Shown: positions 27,531-42,179 of the stretch, piece after piece | Numbering within the stretch: position 1 is the stretch's first letter | Layout: every line of letters begins with the position of its first letter | Origin: Pithys albifrons albifrons | Lineage: Eukaryota; Chordata; Aves; Passeriformes; Thamnophilidae | NCBI RefSeq assembly: GCF_047495875.1 | Contig: NC_092474.1 | Location: 1,736,001 to 1,800,000, forward strand | Direction of reading: 5' to 3' | DNA length: 64,000 bases | Program-made: the position numbers and the translations under genes | The notes under the pieces: generated by a model | The model's input: only the letters and a program-made list of their open reading frames with translations | What the model was told of the DNA's origin: nothing | Database searches by the model: none

Positions 27531-30500
27531 AGCAAGAAAAGGAGGTGCACGCTGACTTCCAGTAATTGAAGCAAGCTGAAGCCTCCAGCACCTTCTGGGT
27601 TTTCCAAAGTCTCCCTCTCTATCTCAGCACTTCCTCTGCCCTCCCCTGCGGCCTCCCTGCCCCGGCCTTTGCAAAAGTGAGTGCATCCAGATGACTGACA
27701 CAACAGAGATGCCTTTTATAGCTGCCTGGGTACAGGAGCAGGAATAAAACCATCCCACATCACAGTATAATCACTGGCAGAAACTCACTGCAGTCCTTCC
27801 ATTGTTTCATTTCTGTGCCTCATTTTTTCTGTTTTTAAGAAAGGACATCAAGACGAACTGTTAACATTTGTGTATCAATGACAGTAACAAGGAAACACTC
27901 CATCCAACTCATCCCAGTAACAAAACCTATCAAAGCAAAGCTGTACAGGGAAAAAAACTAGTTTCTCAGCATAACTATGTGCAGCAGGGGCTTTTGTCAA
28001 TCTCATCCTAGCCCAGACCAACCTAATTAAGCTGCTAGAACCTGTAGTGTAAAGATAACCATGGCATCCCATGTGGGGCTTTGTAATAACCTGACTGACT
28101 CAAGTGTGATAACGCCGAGGGCACCGTGGATTCAGCACTCAGCTAAACAAGCACATTTGGACACCTCTATTCTTACCATTTACCTTCTCCAATGCCTCTG
28201 CTTCCTTCCCTCCTGCATCTGCACCTCCATTATAAGCTCTCTGGGAACTCCTGGGAGGCTTCACCGGAGAGGCTGCCAGTCAGGGTCTGCACCAGCCCCT
28301 ATGGAGGCTGCAAGTTCCATCCACCCTTCCCACGGCATTTGTGTATGAACAGGCAAGAGAGTTCCTTGCAAATGCCTCCAAGGGTCAAGCGCAACTTTGC
28401 CTTTGATGCTTAATAAAGTTTTGAAATCAAAACCACCATGTAAATGTTGTTCTTATTATCAGGTAGGTGTGCTCTGGTTTTCTTCCAAGAGAGCTCAGCT
28501 GCTGAAAGTGGCTGGTACTAGAAGCAGGTCTTGGATGTTCGGCACTCAGCTTTGCAGGGAGAAGACTGACATAAGAGCTTGGCACACAGCAATGAAAGAG
28601 GATGCAATCTGATTTGGCAAATTAGCCCCTGGGATGATGTGGTTGCCATATGTACCTAGGTGCCAAATTTCAAATGGAGCAGAGTGACCTGACCCTGACC
28701 TTTGGCTCTGAGCGCTAAATTCCCTCTCCAGGGAGCCTCTCTAGCCTGAAGCGTGTTTCAAAGCTGTGAAGAGAATAAATGTATTCACCTGGGGGATATT
28801 TACAGCAGAACATTTGTTTTCACTTATGCTGAAATCTAAGGAGAGTTTTGGTAGAGTCCTTGCATTTCATTCATTCCAATAACAGGTTTTGCAACTCTTC
28901 TTATGCAGGTGTCTGAGGCCTGTGCAAATCTCTCTGGCTGACCACAAGCATCTGATGAAATCTCTGTTCTAGCCAATAATTTGCCCAATTTGGGACTTTT
29001 CAAACAGAAGCAAACATTGTCTTCTTTCTCACTGCTTACCAAAGACACTGCAGGACAAGATAAGGAGGCTACTAACTACAAAAATTCACTACTTTTAATA
29101 AATGTACTCAAGAAGTTTACAAGAAGTATTGTAAATAACTTAAACTTTCAAGAAGCCAAATGTTTTGTGTAGTTTGGTTTGTTTTAGTTCTTGCATTGCA
29201 AACTAGTAGTTAGCTTGCTAATAAAAACCAGTTGCTTAATGGGTCATCAGACAGCAAGCTGGACAGGTTAGAAGGAAGAATGAATGTTAACTTTCTGAGA
29301 TTCAGACTAGAATTATGATACCCACAATAAAGGTACAGTAAAGAAAGGCAAGGGAAGGCAAGCAAAGGTTCAAAGACATGGCAGATTAGTTAAAATAGTT
29401 TTACAACCCAAAACAACTTCAGACCTTTACAGACCAGTTCAATAATGACATGTCATGAAAGGCATTCTCCACATGGACATGCTTTCACTTGGCTTTTGGC
29501 TTTATCATTTTAGTTGGCTTGCAGCAATTTTTCTGAGTACCCTGATATGGACACAAAGCCAGAGATCATCTCAAACATGCCTGTTCTTCTGGAAAGCAGC
29601 ATCAGTCCTAGAAACAACTGCTTTCCTTTTTCTTCCAACCCACTCAAAGTATTGGTGGTTAGAAAACTTAGCCAAACACTCTTTTGGATTCAAGTTGTCC
29701 TTGAGAGAAATTGTGGAAGTATTCAGAGAAAAGCTGAGAGAAGAATTGAATTATGGACCATGCAGTAGGCTTTGCAAAAGGCAGAGTATAGATGAACCAG
29801 GCCCCCACTTAGTCAGCTAGCAGAAATACATCTTTATTTTAAGGAACTGAGTCACTTCTGAAATGCAGCATTTGTTTAAATTACAGGAAATGAAGGTTTA
29901 CAACCAGGGATGAGCTTGGCAAACCTTAGTAAGAAAAACCAACAGTTTGTATGATCTGCAGAACCTGATCTCTGGAAGGCTGATACATCCCTAAAAGCAG
30001 CAGCAAAAGGCAAGAGAAGGTTTTGCTAAACTGTGTTTCTATCCAAGTTTCACATAGAGAACATCTGCTTGCACCCTAAAACATACACAGGCATTTGATA
30101 AACTCTTTCTTCTCACTTTAGGATGGCTCTGGCTCATACAAAATGTAACACTGCTTCTTATATAGTCTCACTCATTTCAAGTGCCATAAAACCAGGCATG
30201 AAAAAAATGCTCAAAGATGAAAAGTAAACCATTTTAAAAATTTTGGGAGAAAATACTTGGGGTTGTCCACACAACCTTAGTTTGCTCTCCTTAGCACACA
30301 CACCTCAGTTGTGTAGTAAAACCCCTTTTTGTTTTCAAAATCTGGCTCCCACATTTCCTCAGCAATCCCTTCATATGCTCTGGTTCCCCCCCATACATGA
30401 GGCCCACACCTCCACCCCACAGCATCTTCTCCCACACTGCTGGATGCCAAGAGGAAAAGCAGTGAGTGTAAATGGATGTGCTTTTGCCAACTACCATATT

Positions 30501-33500
30501 CGCTGCTCTGGAACTTTGCTGGCTGCAAGGAGGAGAAGTAAGTGGAAGATCACCCTGTGCTGAAGTGTTTTAGCTGAAATTCAGTCTGAAGAACTCTCTC
30601 AACAGGGAAATCCACAATGATGAAGTCTGGCCAGACTTAAGCACATGAGAGAAGGGCTTCATGGTATGAATTGTAAGATAACCTTGGCATCTGGCTTGCT
30701 TTCCTGTCCTGTTTAGAGGAGGGTGGGAAAAACCTCTGTGTTTTGTGACTTTGAGAAGAATGAAGAGAACATGAATCCCAAGCTACTCCAAAATAAAGGA
30801 TAATTTGTGCATCCAGGATGACAGCAAAGCTTGCCAGTTAGAAGCTTCTAGCAGAGAATGAAGTCAGCTGCACATGACAGAGACAAATGCCATTTCAGGG
30901 AAAAAAATTGTGCTGAGATTGGACAAGATTTTCCATACTCATCTTGCCTTTAGAAAACAACCCTGAACTTTAGACTAACAAGAACAGACCAAGAGATGAA
31001 CATCCTTTACCTTACCTTGGCAGCTTCAGAAGAACACTAGGAATAAATCATAGGAACAAACAAAATACTCATAAAACCCCCCTTGCTGCCTGCCACAGAC
31101 TAGAGCAGAGGATGCACTGAGACACTGATTCATGAGCAATACCCCTGAACCTGCTATTGTGTCATTTCCCAACACCTCCCATTCCTACTGGCAGGTTGAA
31201 GCAGCAATTAAAGAAGTGGGAGTGCTCTGCAAGCCTTCCCTGTCTGTAACAGGCCCACATCCAGCTATTTATTAGGTAATCCAATTACTAAGATGTGACC
31301 TTTCTCCATGCATAAATGTCCACTCAGACCACAGGACAGCCTATCAACCCAGGTGTTTTTCTCAGGATGCAAGACTCTGTTCCTGCAGTAACAGAGATTA
31401 CTACAAAACATTGCATCTCCTTGGCACCTCCCCTTCTCTCATCATTTTCCACTTGTTTGGAGAGCAACCACATGCCCAACCACACGGGAGAACACGCTGA
31501 GTGAGACCAGACTCCTGCACCTGCTTTCTTCCAGCCTCCCCTCATACCTGGGAGGAGCTCCCCACTAACAACTGCAGATCTGACTCGTTATTCTCCTCAA
31601 ACTTTTCCTTCATGGAGATGCCAGTGAGGTCTCTTGGGTCTGATGAGGCTCCTGCTTACCATGTAGGCTTATGGGGCCTCTTTAGAACACATACATCCTC
31701 TCTGTTGGTTTTCTCCTGGAAGATGAGGTCCCTGGAGTGGGGAAGGCCTCCTGGGAACTATGTACATGGTGTGGATATGGTCCTTGGCTGGAGCTCCTGG
31801 GGGCTTTGATACAACACATAATACGTGGGTCATTTCCAGCATCATCAGAAATCAAGGACAAAATTACAAGACTGACTATCATGACCCACAAAAAAAATGT
31901 TGAAGAACTTGGATTTCTGACCAATGCGTGAGGCAAATCCCAATTTATACTCCACCTAAAAAAGGCTTTTTCAGGGGGTGTAAGGCTTTTGCTTGGGAAT
32001 ATGCCAAGGAAGGACCTTGGGCTGTATCCATTGACCTCTGATGACAGAGATGAGATAACAAGTGAATGGAAGTGCTTTCAGCAGTGGTACTGTGTGCTGA
32101 GACATAATAAAGAGAACGTATCATGGCAATACTCAGCACATAAAATTCCCAGGAGAGATTACTCTGCAAGAAAAAAAGGCTTTGGTATGTCCTTGTTTGT
32201 TATACAAATTTTCCTGAATTCCCTGGAGTGGAGAATTTTCCTGACTTCCAGCTCACTCCTGATACAAAAAACACAACAGCCACTGCAAACTCCAGAAGAA
32301 ACTTGCAATTCTTGGTTCTCAAAGGTCACTTCTAAACACCCTTTATTTCCTTCTAGTCAGTGCTTTTCACATTATGCTTTGATGTGAAACATCTGATAAA
32401 ATAAGACCCAAAAGTTAGGGCACAAGAGAGGAAGAGTGGGCACATTTTTGGCCATGTGAAAATGATAACTAAAGCCAAAACCAGTATGGAAGTTTCTAAA
32501 TGCAAATGATCAAAGTGGTCTGTCTAGAGGTTTATCAGGCAAGGGTTCACAGGCAAGATTTCTCATTAAAACAATTGGCTCATTTTTTGGCACTATTATA
32601 TGACCCAGTGCATAAAATTTGGGCAGGAGCTACAATTTTGAGGGACAGACACTTTGTCATCTTATTTCCCAAACCACTTTTTGGCAGTTCTGGTGGAATA
32701 TCAGTAACTCAGTAATCCCTGCTGCTTAACACCCCAGTAAGCTGACAAACCAGGTATCAAAAAACTTTAAATACACACAATTCCCTATGCTTAATACAAA
32801 TTTGTGCTACACCTAAGAGACTTGTTTAATTAGCTAAAGCTTTTGATCAGCTATAGGTACAGGAAACACCACAGTGCTTGTAGTAACACAGAGTTCCTGT
32901 CATGCTTCTGCCAAGTCTGCCCAATTTTATGCTCCTTTGGACTTGGGACTACTTCTAGTTGTATAACTTTACACTTGCTCTGTCATAATGTTTCTCTTCC
33001 AAGGTTCTTGCCCAGGTCAAAGATGTGTATAAACATCTGCCCATGAGAAAGCTCATTCCAGGTCATTTCTACAGAAGCAGAAACTACTGCCTGTCTCCTC
33101 TGTGCCTGGTGATGCTGCTGGAGGCAGGGTCTGCTCCAAGCCAGACACCTTCCATGCCCCAGGCACCAGCCAGGTACAGCGTCCAAGGCTGTGTCTCATT
33201 GTCCCTGTGCAGCTGATGTGAGGAAAGGGGGACAGTCCCTTCCCTGTGCAAAGCTCAACAGACCCCTGGAAACATCCCAGCTGCCTTTGTGGAGCAGCTG
33301 ATCTGGACAGGAATCCCAGTAATCAAATCACGGTGGTGGCTTCAATGCCATTCCCCCACCACTGTACCAAAGGCCACCGGCAAGGATTACCCAGGACGAT
33401 TTAATTATGTGTGAAAACAGCTGCACAGCTTTATGGGGGTTTAGGGTTGTTGTTCTTTGGATAGGAGGAGGGAAAGGAGAGGGAGTGTGACATGGAGGGA

Positions 33501-35199
33501 GCTGACTGGGATGACCTGTGATGGCAGGGAAGCAGACTGTCATACACACCAGCAAAAGATCAAGGACTGATACACACAAAGCCGGGTTTTCTCAAAGGGT
33601 TTGCTTTTCATGACTTGTCACCTGGAACGGGGTCACTGTGACCCACCCTGCCTCCCACACCCCCAGTCCATGAGAGAGGACTGCTCATTCCTGCACACCT
33701 TCTGCAACCAACGGAAAGCCTACTTTGCCACTGGTTACCTAAACACCCTGTTAAAAGACCATGGTGGCCTAAGGGGCACTCAGGTGTATTCTTGCTGACA
33801 TGAGCTGAAATCTTGGTCATATTTAAATGAAACAGAATTTTATTACTGCCTTTGAACAGGCCAGAGTTTCACCCATGAGAATACAGTCTGGGAGAACAGA
33901 AGGTAACACGGCCAAAGGAAAAACCACACATTATCTTTTAAACCACCTCTTCTGAGATACTCAGCCCTCCCTGATTCTATAAAAAGGTCCCCTTGCCTTG
34001 TAAAATACCTGTAGAGGAAAACAAAGTACCACAGAGAATACATCACTTGGTATTACTTTCCTTAGGCACAATGAGAGCTCATCAGTGCAGTCTGTAGGAC
34101 AGTTGATTTAAGGACTCCAGCAAACACGTCTCACACAAGAATTACAATACATGTGGTATTTGTTTGCTTTTGTTTTTATTTCAATTTTATTTCTGGATTC
34201 TACTTTGCTTTGTAAGTTATTTTTCTTGCATGACAAGCAATATCCAGTTATTCATGGACTGCCTTTTTTGTTTTAAGTTGACATTTTGCCCAAACTTAAG
34301 ACCACAAGATGCTTACTAGAGGTTCTCCTGGCTGCAACGAGATCTCCCCTACTTCTGGCTTTTCAAAACTGGTACATACTAAACCCAATACCCATAAAAA
34401 CAAGGCACACAAAACATCAGACACAATTTCCCCTCCACATGTGTATGTTCTCTGTCTATGGACAATGGTGTTTCCAACCTGAAAACAATACATTCAAAGA
34501 AAAAAATACGGGTTTGTGTGATGGGATTTCCAATGGAGCCTGAAGGACTTTGGTAACCTCAGACTATAAAGAAAGTCCAGAGAACAGAACACTTCACATC
34601 TCCAGCCTCCTTTGAATTCCCAGCCTTACTGAACGAAGAATAAAGAAAGCAGGAATCCACTAATTAAAGAGAAATGGGGCTTATTTGTCTTAGTTTCTGA
34701 AGTCACAGTTCTCCACTTCTGAAAACACAAGTTTCTCACCAGTTCTTTTCTGCCCTAGGGCTGTGACCTAAGCAGCTTAAATGATACACAGATTTTGGTA
34801 GAAATCTGCTCCCTATTTACTGGACTTCAAATGTGCAAGCAATTACTGAATGGGTCTCGTTTATTGAATAAAAGTATTTAGGCATTATGTTTACAAAGGC
34901 CTAGAAACATTAAAATCTAGTGAAAAACAATTATTTTTACAGAATACATCTGCAAGCAATATGAAGTCATTTTGTTTTTGTAAATTTCTCCGTAATAGAC
35001 TTATTGTTGATGTGGAAAATGTTCACATTGCAGCAGTGAATTATTTTGAAACGCCAAACTTAATAAAAGAGAAATTATTGCAAATAATATCACAGCTCTT
35101 AAAGAAAAAAAAAACAACTAAAAAAAGCCAAAATAGCAGTGGTTTCCTGACTAGTCAATCCTCTTCAGATTGGCAGACCTCTTCAGACTAATCAGGAAG
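27531..35199. other. Intronic sequence without recognised features
   Basis: Long, plain intronic stretch. Open frames such as the plus-strand 29455-29820 (121 codons) and 31989-32387 (132 codons) have no family resemblance. No repeats beyond short A/T runs were recognised. Confidence 0.55.
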
Positions 35200-35530
35200 A
35201 GTTAGACAAATAGTTACTTTATTACGGGGGCTGTCAAATAAATCAGAATCTGGCAAGCAACTGTTTCGGAGCTCTGCAGCCGGCCTGGCTGCTTTCCTGC
35301 AAACCCGAGGCACTTAAAACAGACCCAGGGATGTGTGTGTTTGTCTGCAGAGCAACGTGTAAGCTCCAGGCCTCCAAAAGAAACTTCTTCCAAATCTGGG
35401 CCAGCATTTTTCTTGGCTTCCCCAGGTTTTGTTGTGGAACATGTCTGAGGGAAGAAATGTTTTCTAACCAATTAATTCAAGTCACTGCTGTTGTTTTTAA
35501 TGGAGAGCTCTGAAGCTCAGCTCACAAAGG
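35200..35530. promoter_or_regulatory. Candidate HOX/PBX/MEIS-type regulatory element
   Basis: CTGTCAAATAAATCA (35231-35245) reads in reverse as a PBX-HOX site TGATTTAT followed one base later by TGACAG, a MEIS/PREP core. Adjacent PBX-HOX and MEIS sites are a known architecture of HOX-dependent enhancers. The block continues with GC-rich unique sequence to about 35420. Confidence 0.38.
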
Positions 35531-38429
35531 GTAATGAGAAAATAATGTTTTAAACAACATCATCAGAGGAATTAGGCCATGGACTCAAACTCCATTATCC
35601 AGTTCTCGCCGCAGTTATTCTGCCCCCCCAGTGTTTGCTCTTTACAATGGCACGAGGAATGGGAATGTCGCCTGAGGTCCGAGCCTGAGCCACAGCCACA
35701 ACTGAAGGTCACAGAACAGGAGTTTCAGCACTTGGTCACAAGAAATGGGCTCTTGTGCCACTACACCCCAGACTCCAAACATGCTCCTGATGCCCGTGGG
35801 CTTTGTGTGCTTGGGAAGGAGTGAAAACCAAGATCTGGTTTTCGCAGGGCACTGGGGCACGTTTAACCTGCTGTCTCACAGCACTTCAGAGGGTGTTTAA
35901 ACTGAGGCAGAGGAGACTTAGGTACATAAGCAGACTTTAGCAGCACTCAGTCATTCTGCTGGATAGAAAGAAAGAGGAGTGCTGCACTGACAGGCAACAT
36001 CATCACCTTTTGTACCTCCATTCAATCCTTTGTGTGTTGTTTATCTGCATTGGACAGTATTGATCTGAAAGGCAACCACCAGGCAGAAGGAAGGCAAAAA
36101 GGAGAGACAGGGCAGGGAGGAAGGAGAAAGTTTAAGATTATAACACAGAATGGATCTAATGAACACGGGGGCTTACAGGGCTGTTTGAAATGTTTTCAAG
36201 CACTGCTGCTGTACCAAACATATTCAGCAGCTGAACAGCCAAGAACTATTGCTGGAAACTACAAGACTGCCCAGGCAAGAACTGTATTTCTTCCTGCCTC
36301 TTTTACATCCACAGCAATGCAAACTGGCAGCACTGACAAATCAATTCAATACTGGTGATCACACGAACTTGCTAAGAAGATGGGATATAATAACTTTTGA
36401 AGCTAATAAGATGGCTTTAAAACATCCTTTTTTTTTTTGCACTGGACCACATTTAAATCAAGCAGCACAGATGGACTTGCACCTGCTTCCACAGGAAAGT
36501 GGTAGCTAGTGCAGTGCTATTCTTAATATGAATTACCTTTGAATACAGATCTGCTTTAGTTCTAATTGACTTTACAGCAGTACTAAAAATAACTATCATC
36601 TAGCTGGCAGGCACACGTCTCCCCTTCCCCATGTCTCAATATGGACTGTCTTATGGATTCTAAAATATAACACTGGCAGTAAACACAACCAACCACTAAA
36701 TGCACACCACCCTATATATAACATTTGGTAGGTTTTATGGGGAAAAGCCACAGATTTGTCCTTGAAGGCAGCCTGTCTCATGGAGAAAACCACCAGGGAG
36801 GGATTGGCAGCTCACAACCCAGGGCAGAGCAAAGGAGGTGCCAGAGATGCCATGAGACAAAACTGAGAGATGGGAAAAGGTAGAGAAAGTGGTGCAGGAC
36901 CCTGAAAACCAGGATGAGAAACGCATGTTTCACAAAAAAGGAGAACTCAAACTACAGGATGGGAGGGAGACCATTTTGGTGGGATATATGTCTCTTTATG
37001 GGGACAAGCTCAATAACCATGATACAAGAAATCCCACTTTCTTCAGCTTCACATTCTGCAGGTAGGGTGAGGTTATCTACAGATTTAAAGAGGGTTAAAG
37101 CAGCTGCAGTCACTCAGTAATCAGGATCTGATTGTCCATAATATATAGTGGTATGTATAACACAAAATGGTCACTTCAGCCACTTTCGTGGCAACTAATA
37201 GAAAGAACAGACACTTTAATATCTTTGTTAGTTACCAAAGGTTACTCTGCACTTTTATTCTTGCATGATACCTTAATTTAGTTTATATATAAATGGGATC
37301 CCTTTCAATTTCAGGCTAATGTTCTTTTATATTTATAATATTCAGGATAGCTACACATGCTTGATTACCTTTTAAACACTTATCATGATTCCATTTAAAA
37401 ATAAATGAATCCCATTTAAAAGTGACTTGTCCCCATCTTCGAGTATTTATGGACAAGGACATATGGGGCTGATTTCCCTCATTATTAAGTAGCATGTCGG
37501 AGTCTTAAGTCATTTAAATTATTCATCAACAGCAACTGGGCTACTCATACGAACTTCCACTTACATAAAGAGTCCCAGTGACAGACCAGTCAAGTGGGTG
37601 AAGCAGCTGAACAGATTTTGGGATGCACTCAGCAACCACAGGCACTGCTGGTGCTCATTAGGGTAAGGAGTACTTCTGAAAATTGGGCCCCAACCTCACT
37701 AATAAACATAATTTAACTGGGATTTTTAATATGGTTGTTCTGAATGACTTTTTCTTCAAAGGTTACCATGGCTGAGGTTCTGAATGGTCCAAATGACAAA
37801 GGTTGTAAGTATTTAAAATTCTGCTATAGACTTCCCAGCCTACCACAGACCACTGTGACCATGGAGACCTCGAGCTGCCTGTTAGAGTGTTCCCAGTCAG
37901 TGGAGTGAGAGAACAGGGATCAGCCTTCACAGAAAAGAAGTTATGCTTATTCTTTTCAAAGTTTTATTTTTAACAAAAAGACATGTTTCTTGCTCTTCTC
38001 AGAATAAGCCAAAGGAACATTTGTAGTAATATTCAGGTCATATTAGATTGCACCTATTGCACCTGATTTCACAGCCATGTAGGCAAATGACTATTTTTCT
38101 GCACAACTCAATCATCATCAAGGTAACAGCAGACAGTGAGCATCACTAGCACCTAGAGGTACAACACATTTTAGGAAAACATGGTCTAACTCTTGGAAAA
38201 GATACTTTCATGTTTCTCTCTGCCCTGTCCAGCCCCAACTCCAAGCCCCAGTGCATCCCAGACTTTGTTTCTATATGTGATTTCGATGGTACAGATTTTG
38301 TTTTGTTTATGTTTCCCCTAAGAAAGGCAAAAGGGTTAGTAAGTCTTTAAACTCTCAGTTCTTAAGGCTGTTAATATTTCACATTGCCAGCAGGGAAAGG
38401 AATTAAAACTGCCAGTAGCTATCCAGATA
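35531..38429. other. Intronic sequence without recognised features
   Basis: No exon, mobile element or clear motif cluster. The plus frame 35579-35824 is open for 81 codons but lacks an acceptor/donor pair and recognisable homology. Confidence 0.5.
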
Positions 38430-38720
38430 GATTTTAAAATCCCCTTCCCTCCCCCTCCTCTCTGCCTCCCTCAGCTTCAGAGGATATTTTCCCCGCAAAT
38501 TGGTTTTAAATTAAGGAAGGTGATGAAGGCAATGTGCCGTCTCAGCATTTTCCCAGGTGCACTTAATCTAATTTCATTAAGGAGATCAGGACAGATGATC
38601 GCTACAGTCGAAACATTAAGTCTGTCCATTTTTGTATAAAAAAACCATTAAGTCTGTCAAAGTGTCGGCGGGTGGGCTGTTTATTATTGGAGATGAAGGC
38701 GCGCTTTGCTTCCCCAATAA
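38430..38720. promoter_or_regulatory. Candidate regulatory block with repeated SMAD-like word
   Basis: The 13-mer CATTAAGTCTGTC occurs at 38614-38626 and 38646-38658 (period 32). It contains GTCTG, a SMAD-type core, and the second copy reads into TGACAG in reverse. The surrounding stretch is unique and has several ATTA cores. A pyrimidine tract (38441-38475) marks its left edge. Confidence 0.33.
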
Positions 38721-41700
38721 ACTGTCAGGAGTAGTAAACCACAAATTAAGTCAGCTGCTGCCAAAGACTTAGGCAAAGATCTCCAACTAATTTTGACACA
38801 GGTGTGGGAAAGGCCAAGGAAAGGCCTGGAAACCAAGCCCTGGAAACCAAGCCTTTTGTGTGTGATTGACATTCTTCAATCTGATCACTGAAGAGTGGAA
38901 GTCTGGGCATCAGTGGGTATGATCAGGGAGAGCTGCTGATGCCTCTGACACTCTGGACACAGGGCTGACAGGAGCTGAGCAGTGGTGTGTGCCACAGAGC
39001 CCAACCTGCACACCTCCCTCTGCTCCAACCTGCGCTCATCCTGCCACACTCACCCTCCTGTCTCATGCAGACAAGAACCCAGAGCAGCTTCATTCAGCCC
39101 ACTGCTCTCTTTCAAACTTATGCACAGCTTTGACTGAAATGTAAAATCACATTCCCCAGACAGTCACAGATATCAAACAGTATTAGAGGAAACTCGTCAG
39201 AATACAGAAAATTTGGAAGACCAGGAGCAATGACAGAAATCAAGTGGAGCTTTCAGATACTACAAAACCAAATGTGAGTCATTTGCTAAGGAGAACATTC
39301 TCCTCCTCCTCATGAAAAATGCAGCTTGGTAGAACCTGGTATTAAATACAATCAAGAAATAATAGGAAGTATAAAATACTAACTCGAATAACACAATCCT
39401 TACAATACACACAGAGAAACTAATAATAATTAATATGGAATCAGAAGTGACATTTTAACACGAATTTTGTGATGAGGGAAAACTATTGCATTAGGCTGCT
39501 TTGAGCATCAAAGGTGGGCAGAGCAGAGGAGGGTTCAGTTTCCCATCCCAGGTGCAGTAAGGGCAGGAACAGAGCCTGATCTGCTGGCAGAGGCTCCCAC
39601 AGTGCTGCAGGGATTAAAAGGAAAATCTGGGAGAGGTGGGAGGAAGCCAGATTACAGCATGAAAAATGACTGGCTCTCCCCTGGAGCTGAAGGCTCACAG
39701 GTGACTGACAGACAGGGACTTTTCATTGCTGTCTGGGAAGAACTGTGTCAGCCAGTATGTCTGTACTGCAGCCAGTGCCAGAACTAAGGGCTGATCCTGC
39801 AGGGAGCAGAGAAAGGCTTCTTTGCAAACATGGATTTTAATCTCTCTTTTGCTTTGAGTGTTATCTGTTTGCAAAGCACCTCACTTTGGTTTGGTTTGCC
39901 TCTTACCTATCTGGAAAACTCCTGTGAAACCTTGTTTGGATTTTCTTGCATATGGGACCCAGAAGCAAGAACTGTTGGAAAGCTACAAACCCCAAAGCTG
40001 ACTCATGGGCCATCCTTTATGCCTGCCCAGGGGACACAGTGCTGCACACTGTGCTCTTTTAACCTGGTAAACAATTCTGGAACACAAGAGAAACTCTGCA
40101 AGCCAAAGGAGGGCCTCCAACTGCAGCTGTTGCAGAATGAATCCTCCAAAATTCTCATCTTGTTGGCATCTTTACGGTTAATTATATCACTCTATTTAAT
40201 TACTTGAATTGCCTAACTCAGTGTCAATTCCTATCACCTGCCCATTCTGTTATGTTCTATCTGATCACCTTCCAAGGAGTTACTGTCATTGCATTTGGAT
40301 TTAAGGCTGTGTTATAATGCTACCTCTTGATATGGGCAGATGAGATTGCTCTCTTCCCTGATGCCTCAGCTCCTAAAAGTTTCTTCACAAGGTCCCTGGT
40401 TAAGATAAGAAAATGCTGGATAGAGAACTGGAACAGAGAGATGTTAAACAATGGAGAAAGCAGAGCTAGGGACATGCTGACTGCCAGTGACAGAACTGGA
40501 ATTATCCTGCCGTGCCCAAGAGTGCTCCATAAGATCTCTTCAGTCCTTTTATGCAAGTTAATGATGGATTTTTGTCAGCAAACTAGAAGGCTCTTATTGT
40601 TTGCTCTGAGAATTTTTTCCTACATTTTCAGAATGAATATGAGCACCACAGACTGTGATGACTCAGCTTTTTATATACAGACTAATGTATTTAAAATTTG
40701 AAGTTTTGTCTGGATAAGAAAACAACACAAAATCTCAGTAGGAGGGGGGAACACATTGGTGCTGAAGTTTTGACTTCTTCATTTTTTTAGCTGCTTTATT
40801 TAAATTCAGAGGTTAAGAAGGGCCATTATTACTAATATTATTTACTGGGGTTGCAGTTGGAAGGCTTCTGTCCCTCTGGAAGGGCTCAGAGGGCTTAACT
40901 CAATTGCCCCAAGTCTCAGTGGGAACCTTTGTGTCTGCTCCATGCACATGGTGGGTGGAATGATGGAAGCTGAGGGCATGCCAAGTCTCTCCCCCATCTG
41001 GCATCTCCCAAAGAGCAACTGAGTGAACTGGGAATGCAGTGGGCTTAGAGGATGCTATTTTGCTGGTAAATCTGTTCTTGGAGAACGATGAAATAAAATA
41101 AACTCACTGAGTGGTGAATTTTTGTCTTCCTGTACTGGCAACAACATTACATTTGCCTGTTTATAGCACCAAATCTTTCAAGAGCCACAAGGTTATTTTA
41201 AATTCAATATTTTGATATTGTTTAAAAAGCAGATCTGTATTTAATAACAACATACAGCTTGTCTGTAAAACAGAGGCTTTCTTCTATTAGGAGAATTAAC
41301 CATCTTTACCCAGTTACTACTGCATGGGAGTCAGCCTGCTCACTTGTTTGCACTCTATGAGAATTAAAGCTTAGAAGGAGCACTGCTCCTGTGCATTTAT
41401 GTTCATGCACATGTAGACATGCAATACTAGTATGGGATGCTAAGCCTGCAGCTCAGCCCAGTCACACAATCCCACAGTGACATTCAGCACTGCTGTCCCT
41501 AAGCCAGAGCATCCTGTGGTAAAAGGACACTTAAAGTGCCTGAGAACCCAGCTGGGAAGTAACTGGCAAATGGAGACTTCTCATTATTAGCCACAGCTGA
41601 AAACTGTCACAGGCTGAAGTGTATTGCTAACAGAAGTGCAAATACTGCCACGTGAAAGCCCTCAGTTCAATTCCATGTTTGATCTTTCCCTTCTGCTGCA

Positions 41701-42179
41701 ACAAGTAAGAATATGAATTTCTGAAAAAGTAACAAGTTTAATTTCACTGAAAAAAAGGACAATCAAATGATGGACAAAACCAGCTTTGGGATCTTGGCTT
41801 GGGCAGGCTTCAAAAATAGCAAAATTACAGATTACCTGAAGTGAAAACTAAACTTCCAGCTTCATGAAACAATAGACTTACCAGATGGAACCCACTTTTT
41901 CCACTGCTACATAAAATGTAAGGAGCAGGGGAAGAGAAGCCTCCAGAAGAAGTGCTGGAGGGGGCTTTATCTTATTGCTGGGTAATCTCATACACAAACA
42001 CACATACACAGAATGACCATTCCTGCTAGAGCAACTCCAAGACCTCTCTGCATTATTACATCCCTTTCCCCTGCTGACTAAACTATGATTTTTCCTGTGG
42101 GCTTGTGGATACCCTTTCAAGGTCAACACAGCTGAAACAGCAGCGATAATTTCATCTCCCACATCTTCCACACAGTTTA
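38721..42179. other. Intronic sequence without recognised features
   Basis: Apart from the 14-bp duplication at 38827, nothing was recognised. Plus frames at 39830-40207 (125 codons) and 40327-40701 (124 codons) show no coding texture. Confidence 0.55.
38827..38854. repeat. 14-bp direct tandem duplication
   Basis: TGGAAACCAAGCCC at 38827-38840 is repeated as TGGAAACCAAGCCT at 38841-38854. A local slippage duplication with one mismatch. Confidence 0.9.
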
